A stretch of DNA of 49,604 bases from Anaerolineales bacterium (GTDB taxonomy: Bacteria; Chloroflexota; Anaerolineae; Anaerolineales; DRMV01), in the NCBI GenBank assembly GCA_026996855.1, contig JALWJZ010000049.1, positions 1 through 49,604 on the forward strand, given 5' to 3'. A program made the translations under genes and the position numbers. Below are positions 8,896-15,618 of the stretch, in pieces; the stretch's first letter is position 1, and every line of letters starts with the position of its first letter. The notes beneath the pieces are model-generated. The model was given only the letters and a program-made list of their open reading frames with translations. It made no database searches and was not told the DNA's origin.

Positions 8896-10602
8896 CTAAT
8901 CCGCCGCCCGCCAATCCAAAACGTGGATTTGGACCCGGTACTGGCCGTTGTAGGCGTCGGCCACCACGTGGCCCACGAGGTCCAGTTCCCGGGGTAGGGT
9001 CTCTCGCCAGGCGCCCTGGCGAAAGGCCATGGCTTCCCGCAGGCCAGTGGCGTCTTCTATCTTCAGGCGCAGGTGGTTGCCATCCCGGCCTACAGGCTGT
9101 ACCGAGCGCACCCGCACGCCTCGAAACAGAAAGGTGGCCGGTGGATTGCCCGTGCCCGTAGGCTCCAGCCAGCGGAGCAGTTCCATCAGGCGCAAATTGA
9201 CTTCGTTCAGGGTGATTTGCGCATCAATGTCCAGCCGGGGCCGCAGGTCCTCCAGCGCAGCCAGCGCCTCCCGGGCCTGAGCATCCAGGCAGGCCCGCAG
9301 CCTGGGCAGGTCACGAGTGCGGATGGTAAAGCCCGCGGCCACCGAGTGACCGCCGTACTGGGCCAGCAGGTGGTTGCATTTTTCCAGGGCCCGGGTGATG
9401 TGAAATTCCGGCACGCTGCGGCAGGAACCCCGACTCCATTCCTCCCCTTTCTGGACCAGCACCACCGGCCGGTAATATCGTTCCAGAAGCCGGGCCGCGG
9501 CCAGGCCGATGACACCGCTGTGGAAGTCTTCGTGGGCAGCGAAGAGCAACCAGGGCGGGTTTTCGGGGTCCTCCACGGTCAAGGCCTCCGCCTGGGATAC
9601 AATGCGCTCGGTGAGTTGCTGACGCCGACGGTTGTGCACGTCCAGTTGCTGGGCCAGGCGTCCGGCTTCCCATAGGTCGTCGGTGAGGAGCAGTTCCAGC
9701 GCGGTGTAGGCCGTATCCAGCCGGCCCGCCGCGTTGAGCCGGGGGGCCAGCATGAAGGCCACGTCTATGGCCGAGAGGCGTTCGGGCTTCAACCCGGATA
9801 CCTGAATGAGGGAGAACAACCCCTGCCGGGTGGGATGTCGCAGCGCGTGCAGGCCCAGGCGCACCAGGTGGCGGTTTTCGCCCGTCAGGGGGGCCACGTC
9901 CGCGATGGTGCCCAGGGCCACCAGGTCCAGCCCGCGGCGGAGCAGTCCCTGGCGTTGGGGCGCCAGGCGTTGTATCAGGGCCTGAGCCAGTTTGTAAGCC
10001 ACGCCCACACCGGTGAGTTGCTTTTCCGGGTAGGGGTCCCCCGGCTGCTTGGGGTTCACCACGGCCGTGGCTTTGGGCAGTTCCGGTCCGGGATGATGAT
10101 GGTCGGTGATGATGAGGTCCAGACCCAGGCGTCGGGCCTGCTCGGCTTCCTCCAGCGCGCGGATGCCGCAATCCACGGAGATGACCAGCCGCGCGCCTTC
10201 GCTGTGGAGCCTTTCCAGGGCCTCCTTGTTGAGGCCGTACCCCTCGTCGAAGCGATTGGGAATGTAGGGTTTCGCCCGTCCGCCCAGGGCTTGCAGGGTT
10301 TCCAGCAGCAGCGCGGTGGCGGTGACGCCGTCCACGTCGTAATCGCCGTAAACGACGATGGTCTCGCCGCGTTTCAATGCATGGGCAATGCGCTCCACCG
10401 CGGCTTCCACACCCTTCATCCGAAAGGGATTTTCCGTTCCCGAAGGGGGATGCGCTTCCAGATACGCCTTGGCCGCTTCGTAGCGGGTGAAACCCCGGGC
10501 CCGAAGCACCTGGCGAAGCACGCCAGGGATGCGCCCCAGATCATCGGAGGGCGCCGGCGGGGGAAGATGCCAGCGATAGCGGGCCTGCAGGAGCGCGGTC
10601 AT
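8896..10602 (-). CDS. recJ: Single-stranded-DNA-specific exonuclease RecJ
   Basis: The 568-residue protein is a DHH-family 5'-3' single-strand exonuclease used in recombination and mismatch repair. The diagnostic metal-binding motifs are present: GDYDVDG (86-92), DCG (144-146) and DHH (167-169). The DHHA1 glycine motif GGHSVAAGF follows, and the C-terminal part matches the OB-fold region of RecJ. Length is normal for the family. The start is the ATG at 10602, which overlaps the stop of the upstream amidotransferase gene by 4 bases (ATGA); a longer frame to 10791 would run into that gene. Co-transcription with the amidotransferase is therefore likely. GC content is high again here, in contrast to the cassette downstream. 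Confidence 0.93.
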   Translation of the reverse strand: MTALLQARYRWHLPPPAPSDDLGRIPGVLRQVLRARGFTRYEAAKAYLEAHPPSGTENPFRMKGVEAAVERIAHALKRGETIVVYGDYDVDGVTATALLLETLQALGGRAKPYIPNRFDEGYGLNKEALERLHSEGARLVISVDCGIRALEEAEQARRLGLDLIITDHHHPGPELPKATAVVNPKQPGDPYPEKQLTGVGVAYKLAQALIQRLAPQRQGLLRRGLDLVALGTIADVAPLTGENRHLVRLGLHALRHPTRQGLFSLIQVSGLKPERLSAIDVAFMLAPRLNAAGRLDTAYTALELLLTDDLWEAGRLAQQLDVHNRRRQQLTERIVSQAEALTVEDPENPPWLLFAAHEDFHSGVIGLAAARLLERYYRPVVLVQKGEEWSRGSCRSVPEFHITRALEKCNHLLAQYGGHSVAAGFTIRTRDLPRLRACLDAQAREALAALEDLRPRLDIDAQITLNEVNLRLMELLRWLEPTGTGNPPATFLFRGVRVRSVQPVGRDGNHLRLKIEDATGLREAMAFRQGAWRETLPRELDLVGHVVADAYNGQYRVQIHVLDWRAAD

Positions 10603-11333
10603 GGGCGCTCTCCAAAGACCAGCGCGACAAAATCGGCCAGCAGGCGTTCCGTGGCCGGGCTTTCCCGAAACTGACGCAAAATCTCCTGATACCCCTGTTC
10701 CCCGAAGACCTGAATGTACAGGTCCTCGTAGCGCTGGAAACGCTGCAGGTTGGTTTTCCGGTCCAGTTCGGGGTGAAATTGCGTGGCCCAAATGGGCTTG
10801 CCGGGTACTCGCAGGGCCTGGTAGGGGCTACGTTCCGAGTAGGCCAGGGGAATCAGGGAAGCGGGCCAGTGGGCAGCGTGCTCCTTGTGCCCCAACTGGG
10901 CATCGAAGCAGTCGGGCAGGCGTCGGAAGAGTTCGTCCTGTCGGCCTTGCGGGGTGAGGCATACCCGGAACGTGCCCACCTCGGCCCGGGCCTCGTCTCG
11001 CACGATGGCCCCGCCCATGGCCTTCACCATGAGTTGGAACCCAAAGCAGGAAGCGAACATGGGGAAACCTTCGTCCGCCACCTGACGCATGAAGCCCAGG
11101 GTTGCCTCCAGGTGGGGCAGGCTGCGGTCGGAGATGTTGAACTTGCCGCTGCCGCCCACGAAGAGGCCGTCGTACTGGCGCACCGTGGCCCAGTCGGGCG
11201 GGCCTTGCAGCAAGTCGTGGGTGTCGATTTGGTCCAGGACCAGCCCGGATTTTTGGGAAAAAGCCAACCGCTCTTCTTCCCGTACCGGGTCGTTGGGTTC
11301 CCGTGCTTGAAGTAAAAGGAAACGCAAAGTCAT
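10599..11333 (-). CDS. Class I glutamine amidotransferase family protein
   Basis: The 244-residue protein has the GATase1 catalytic triad: nucleophile C96 in ASCFGFQ, and H187 with E189 in TQFHPELD. Stand-alone enzymes of this type resemble GMP synthase amidotransferase subunits and gamma-glutamyl hydrolase-like proteins; the substrate cannot be told from sequence. It is cytoplasmic, with no signal peptide. Its stop overlaps the recJ start, so the two form a short operon. Start ATG 11333 lies 31 bases from a TATAAT box on the same strand. Confidence 0.8.
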   Translation of the reverse strand: MTLRFLLLQAREPNDPVREEERLAFSQKSGLVLDQIDTHDLLQGPPDWATVRQYDGLFVGGSGKFNISDRSLPHLEATLGFMRQVADEGFPMFASCFGFQLMVKAMGGAIVRDEARAEVGTFRVCLTPQGRQDELFRRLPDCFDAQLGHKEHAAHWPASLIPLAYSERSPYQALRVPGKPIWATQFHPELDRKTNLQRFQRYEDLYIQVFGEQGYQEILRQFRESPATERLLADFVALVFGERP

Positions 11334-11363
11334 TTTCTGGTCTCCCCACTCAAGGATGGCCCT

Positions 11364-11369
11364 ATTATA
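11364..11369 (-). promoter_or_regulatory. -10 box of the amidotransferase-recJ operon
   Basis: A perfect TATAAT on the minus strand, about 30 bases before the amidotransferase start. No good -35 is seen at the expected distance. It sits in the 196-base divergent spacer shared with the octaheme cytochrome gene. Confidence 0.45.
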
Positions 11370-11385
11370 ACCGGCCTGCCTTCTT

Positions 11386-11414
11386 TTGACATCTTTTCAG
11401 GAATTTCCAAGAAT
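11386..11414 (+). promoter_or_regulatory. Candidate promoter for the first octaheme operon
   Basis: A perfect TTGACA (11386-11391) is followed after 17 bases by AAGAAT (4 of 6 matches). A second possible -10, TATACT, lies at 11475-11480 without a recognisable -35. The motif TGTGACA at 11436-11442, between the two, recurs near the regulator gene at 20768. Confidence 0.35.
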
Positions 11415-11529
11415 TGTGAAATCGTAATGGAGAAGTGTGACATTCGTACCATAGCCGCTTTCTTCGAGGGCCTCTATACTTGCAAGTGACGAGAAATCCA
11501 CAACGCCTCCCGAAAACGGAGGGATGCAT

Positions 11530-13158
11530 ATGCGAGATAAGCGAGTGTTGTGGTGGATGCTGTTGGGGTTTCTCTTGGTAAGCCTGGCGGCCGTTCAGGT
11601 TTTGCCGGCGTACGCGGAGAGCACCCCCGTTTCTGTTGCCGTGCAAGAGCAAGAAAGACAAGTCGATGATGAATCTACGGCCGACCACACCAAGTTCGAG
11701 ATTTTGAAGCAAGACTTCAAGAACGCGGTGGAGGTGACCAAGGCCTGCCTCTCGTGCCATACCGAGGCGGCCAAGCAAGTGATGGCCACCTACCACTGGA
11801 CCTGGGAACGCACCGACCTGCCCACGGGCAAGAAAGTGGGCAAGAAGGTGGTCATCAACAACTTCTGTGTGGCCGTGGTTTCCAACTGGCGGCGTTGTAC
11901 CAGTTGCCACGCCGGTTACGGCTGGAAGGACGCCAACTTCGACTTCACCAACGAAGAGTTGGTGGACTGCCTGGTGTGCCATGACACCACGGGCAAATAC
12001 AAGAAGTTCCCGCCCGGCGCCGGGCATCCGGTGTATGAACCCAAGGAATTCCCGCCCGGCAGCGGCAAGATTTGGGAACCGCCCAACCTGAGCGAAATTG
12101 CCCAACACGTGGGTCCCACCAGCCGAAACACCTGCGGTGCCTGCCACTTCTACGGCGGCGGTGGCGATGGCGTGAAGCATGGCGACATGGATTCCACCCT
12201 GAAGGCCCCGCCCAAAGAGGTGGACGTGCACATGTCGCCCGAGGGAGCGAACCTGGTCTGCTCCGACTGCCACTACAAGGGAACGCACCGCATTTCGGGC
12301 AGCCGCTACCACGTGACGGCCAAGGACCCCCACGGCAAGGACCTGCCCGTACCCGACGAGAACCCGGCCACGTGTGAATCCTGCCACGGTCTGGCCCCCA
12401 TGAAGGACGCCAAACTCAACGACCATGTGGACAAGGTGGCCTGCCAGACCTGCCATATTCCCGCCTTTGCCCGAGGGGACAAACCCACCAAGATGTGGTG
12501 GGACTGGTCCAAAGCCGGGGACAAGGAGCGAGGCGTGGAAAAGGACGAGAACGGTTGGGTTACCTACGACCCTAAGAAAGGCGAATTCATCTGGGCCAAG
12601 AACGTGACGCCCACCTACCTGTGGTTCAACGGCAAGATGGACGTGATGACCCTGGGCGAGAAAATCGACCCCACCCAGGAGGTGTACATCAACAAGCCCC
12701 ACGGCAGCCCCGACGACCCCGAATCCCGCATTTACCCCTTCAAGGTCTTCCGGGGTAAGCAGGGCTACGACCCGGTGAACAAGGTGTTGTTGGTGCCTCA
12801 CTTGATGCCTTACAACGAGGAAGACAAGACCGCCTTCTGGGCGTCCTTCAAGTGGGGTCCCGCTTTCGAGGAAGGGATGAAAGCCGCAGGTCTGTCGTAC
12901 AGCGGGAAGTACGACTGGGTGGAGACCACCATGTACTGGCCCATCACCCACATGGTGGCGCCCAAGGAAAAGGCCCTCCAATGCGGCGATTGCCACACCA
13001 AGGGCGGCCGACTGGAAGGCGTGCCCGGAGTGTACATCCCCGGCCGCGACCGGGTGGCCTGGCTCGATACCGTCGGCTGGACCCTGACCGGCCTGGCTCT
13101 GCTGGGTGTGATCATCCACGGCGGCATGCGCATTGCGACGGCTTCGCGGAAGAAATAG
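11530..13158 (+). CDS. Octaheme c-type cytochrome, tetrathionate reductase (Otr)-like, membrane-anchored
   Basis: The 542-residue protein has a signal peptide (residues 1-29, ending AYA) and eight CXXCH haem c sites, at 73, 123, 147, 202, 244, 282, 305 and 485. A C-terminal membrane helix spans about 514-532. The arrangement, including YHWTW after the first haem and the GGGGDGVKHGD segment, matches the octaheme tetrathionate reductase family. Family members reduce tetrathionate, and also nitrite and hydroxylamine in vitro, so the physiological substrate is not fixed by sequence. It would sit outside the cytoplasmic membrane and exchange electrons with the adjacent cytochrome b. The start is the ATG at 11530, six bases after GGAGGG; the in-frame ATG at 11524 directly abuts that site and is less likely. 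It is the larger, anchored paralogue of the protein at 14059. Confidence 0.88.
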   Translation: MRDKRVLWWMLLGFLLVSLAAVQVLPAYAESTPVSVAVQEQERQVDDESTADHTKFEILKQDFKNAVEVTKACLSCHTEAAKQVMATYHWTWERTDLPTGKKVGKKVVINNFCVAVVSNWRRCTSCHAGYGWKDANFDFTNEELVDCLVCHDTTGKYKKFPPGAGHPVYEPKEFPPGSGKIWEPPNLSEIAQHVGPTSRNTCGACHFYGGGGDGVKHGDMDSTLKAPPKEVDVHMSPEGANLVCSDCHYKGTHRISGSRYHVTAKDPHGKDLPVPDENPATCESCHGLAPMKDAKLNDHVDKVACQTCHIPAFARGDKPTKMWWDWSKAGDKERGVEKDENGWVTYDPKKGEFIWAKNVTPTYLWFNGKMDVMTLGEKIDPTQEVYINKPHGSPDDPESRIYPFKVFRGKQGYDPVNKVLLVPHLMPYNEEDKTAFWASFKWGPAFEEGMKAAGLSYSGKYDWVETTMYWPITHMVAPKEKALQCGDCHTKGGRLEGVPGVYIPGRDRVAWLDTVGWTLTGLALLGVIIHGGMRIATASRKK

Positions 13159-13234
13159 CACGGCATCATGGTGGGGGCGATGCGGGTAAACGCCCCTCGC
13201 CCCCACCCAACACCGGACGTAAGGAGGATACCCC

Positions 13235-13849
13235 ATGCGACGCGTGTACCTTTACACCCGCTACGAACGCTTCTGGCACTGGGCGCAGGCCCTCATTCTC
13301 ATCGGCCTGGGTCTGACGGGTGCGGAAATCCACGGTGTCTATCGCTGGCTGGGTTTCGAGGAAGCCTACGAGTTGCACACCTACTTCGGCTGGGCCCTGG
13401 TGGTGTTGGTGGCCTTCACCATCTTCTGGCATTTCACTACCGGCCAGTGGAAGCAGTACATCCCCACCCTGGACCGGGTGGATGCCATGATTCGCTTCTA
13501 CACCGTGGGCATGTTCCGTGGGGAACCGCACCCCTATAAAAAAACCGAACTTTCCAAACTCAATCCGTTGCAGCGGTTGACGTACCTGGGCTTCAAAATC
13601 ATCATCGTGCCCGTGCTGGGTACCACCGGCCTGCTCATGATTTACTACAACCGTCTTCCGGAATGGGGTATTCACGTCTCGCTGGGTACCCTGGCCGCCA
13701 TCCACACCGCGGCCGCGTTCTTGCTCTTGGCCTTCTTCATCGTGCACGTGTACATGACCACCACCGGCCACACCGTGTTCTCCAACATCAAGGCCATGAT
13801 TACCGGGTACGAAGAAATCCCCGAGGAAAGCCCGGCCGCGGGTGATTAG
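13235..13849 (+). CDS. Membrane cytochrome b subunit
   Basis: A 204-residue integral membrane protein with about four hydrophobic helices. Histidines suited to bis-histidine b-type haems are H15 (in FWHW), H48, H66, H157 and H171. It belongs to the cytochrome b561/Ni-hydrogenase-type family, which links the quinone pool to periplasmic cytochromes. AAGGAGG precedes the ATG. It lies 76 bases after the octaheme gene and before a terminator, so the two form one transcript and probably one complex. It is clearly homologous to the C-terminal domain of the protein at 15619: YERFWHW against YERIWHW, FRGEPHP in both, and KAMITG near the end of both. Confidence 0.85.
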   Translation: MRRVYLYTRYERFWHWAQALILIGLGLTGAEIHGVYRWLGFEEAYELHTYFGWALVVLVAFTIFWHFTTGQWKQYIPTLDRVDAMIRFYTVGMFRGEPHPYKKTELSKLNPLQRLTYLGFKIIIVPVLGTTGLLMIYYNRLPEWGIHVSLGTLAAIHTAAAFLLLAFFIVHVYMTTTGHTVFSNIKAMITGYEEIPEESPAAGD

Positions 13850-13891
13850 ACCTCGTGCCACGAGACGAGGGTGAAGAAACAAGCCCTCCCT

Positions 13892-13923
13892 GGGGACCGT
13901 CCAAGGCACGGTCCCCGTTTTTT
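13892..13923 (+). terminator. Rho-independent terminator
   Basis: A perfect 9-bp stem (13892-13900 with 13908-13916) and 7-base loop are followed by G and six T residues. It closes the octaheme-cytochrome b operon. Confidence 0.88.
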
Positions 13924-13987
13924 GTGCTGTATCTCGGAACCCTGCCCGCTCTGTTGCCTTTGGTCATTTTTGTGATGGCTGTCACTG

Positions 13988-14015
13988 TTGCGAGGAGGGG
14001 TTGCCGTCTTAGAAT
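13988..14015 (+). promoter_or_regulatory. Candidate promoter of the second cytochrome operon
   Basis: TTGCGA (13988-13993) and TAGAAT (14010-14015) are separated by 16 bases, downstream of the terminator and about 44 bases before the start at 14059. TGTCAC lies just upstream (13980-13985), the complement of the TGTGACA-type motif seen at the other blocks. Confidence 0.4.
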
Positions 14016-14058
14016 GGAAGCAAGCCGCTGCCCCCAACTTTCCCCGGGAGAAAGGTGT

Positions 14059-15507
14059 ATGCGTAAACAAGGCTTCTTGTTGGTGTTTGGCCTGGTATTG
14101 ACCTTGGCCGCCATTTCTTTCCCGGTCGTGGCCTTTGGCCTCGAGAACGGGGCGACCTCTACGGCCAAAAAGGACCCCTGGGCTTATGTTCCCAGGGCCC
14201 GTCCCAAAACCAACCATGCTCATCTGCTCCCCGGACCCTTTGAAAAACCCCAGGATGTGACCAAAGCCTGCCTGGAGTGCCATCCCGACGCGGCCCGGGA
14301 AATCATGCAGACCACCCACTGGACCTGGCTGGACAAGCCGGTGAAGGTGCCCTGGCGGGAGGAACCCCTGGCCGTGGGCAAGCGGGTGAGCAACAACAAC
14401 TTTTGCATCGGCATTCAGGGCAACTGGCCCAAGTGCACCACCTGCCATATTGGGTACGGGTGGCGGGACGCGAATTTCGATTTCGAGAATCCGCTGAACG
14501 TGGATTGCCTGGTTTGCCATGCCGACCCGGCGCTGTATGTGAAGGGAGAGGCTGGGATGCCGGTGCAAGATGTGGATTTGACCGCAGCCGCACAGAGTGT
14601 GGGCGGCCCGGTGACCCGTAACCACTGCGGCAAGTGCCACTTCAACGGCGGCGGCGGCAACGGCGTGAAGCACGGCGACCTGGACGAGAGCCTGTACTTC
14701 CCCGGCGAGGACCTGGACGTGCACATGGGTCGGTACGACCTGCTTTGCACCGACTGCCACAAGACGGAGAAGCACCAAATCAAGGGCCATGCTCTGTCCT
14801 TCGCCCTGGAAGTGGGCAATCAGGTGCAGTGTACCGACTGCCACGACGCCCATCCCCACGAAGACGACCGCCTGAACGGCCACGTGGACGCGGTGGCCTG
14901 CCAGGCCTGCCACGTTCCCGCCACCGCCCGCAAGGACCCCACCAAGGTGTTCTGGGATTGGTCCACCGCGGGCCAGGACCGGCCCGAGGACCACTTCACC
15001 TACCTCAAAATCAAGGGCAGTTTCATCTACGAGCAAAACCTTCGGCCCGAGTACTACTGGTGGAACGGAAAAGTGCGCTATCGCTACGCCTGGGGCGACA
15101 AAATCGACCCCAGCAAGCCGGTGCTCATCAACCCGCCCGACGGCGACATTCGCGACCCCAACGCGAAGATCTGGCCCTTCAAGATTCACCGGGCCAAGGT
15201 GCCCTACGATGTGGAATACAAGATTCTGCTCCAGCCCAAGACGGTGGGCGAGGGTGGCTTCTGGGTGGAGTTCGATTGGGACAAGGCCCTGCGCCTGGGC
15301 GCGGAGATCGTGGGCATTCCCTACAGCGGCAAATACGACTTCGTGGAAAGTTGGTTCTTCTACCCCCAAACCCACATGGTGCCGCCTAAAGAGCAGGCGT
15401 TGCAGTGCAACGATTGCCACGGCCCCAATGGGCGCCTGGATTGGAAGGCCCTGGGCTACCCCGGCGACCCGGTGGAATGGGGCGGCCGGGATACGCTGAA
15501 CCCGTGA
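14059..15507 (+). CDS. Octaheme c-type cytochrome, Otr-like, unanchored
   Basis: The 482-residue protein has an N-terminal signal sequence (hydrophobic 6-27) and eight CXXCH motifs, at 71, 126, 150, 190, 230, 258, 281 and 450. The spacing is nearly the same as in the protein at 11530. It shares THWTW and GGGGNGVKHGD with that paralogue but lacks the C-terminal membrane helix, so it is probably a soluble or loosely associated extracytoplasmic enzyme. Tetrathionate reductase-like activity is inferred from family membership only. ATG 14059 is chosen because a ribosome site (GGGAGAAAGG) and the signal peptide follow logically; the longer frame from 13855 starts upstream of the terminator. It is first gene of an operon with the heptaheme-cytochrome b fusion and the YeeE/YedE genes. 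Confidence 0.87.
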   Translation: MRKQGFLLVFGLVLTLAAISFPVVAFGLENGATSTAKKDPWAYVPRARPKTNHAHLLPGPFEKPQDVTKACLECHPDAAREIMQTTHWTWLDKPVKVPWREEPLAVGKRVSNNNFCIGIQGNWPKCTTCHIGYGWRDANFDFENPLNVDCLVCHADPALYVKGEAGMPVQDVDLTAAAQSVGGPVTRNHCGKCHFNGGGGNGVKHGDLDESLYFPGEDLDVHMGRYDLLCTDCHKTEKHQIKGHALSFALEVGNQVQCTDCHDAHPHEDDRLNGHVDAVACQACHVPATARKDPTKVFWDWSTAGQDRPEDHFTYLKIKGSFIYEQNLRPEYYWWNGKVRYRYAWGDKIDPSKPVLINPPDGDIRDPNAKIWPFKIHRAKVPYDVEYKILLQPKTVGEGGFWVEFDWDKALRLGAEIVGIPYSGKYDFVESWFFYPQTHMVPPKEQALQCNDCHGPNGRLDWKALGYPGDPVEWGGRDTLNP

Positions 15508-15618
15508 GGTTCGCCCCGGGGTGCCCTGGGGCGCAACGCCGTGGCGTTGGCGACTTCCTCGAAAGATGGACCAAAGCCCCTGGAGCAGGGCCAAGCATTG
15601 CGGAAAGGGAGCACGCTT

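Noticed and set aside
11365-13236. A 623-codon minus-strand frame opposite the first octaheme cytochrome
   Set aside because: It is a mirror of the CXXCH-rich gene with an artificial His/Gly/Val-rich composition; similar mirrors exist at 13846-15594 and 15637-18243.
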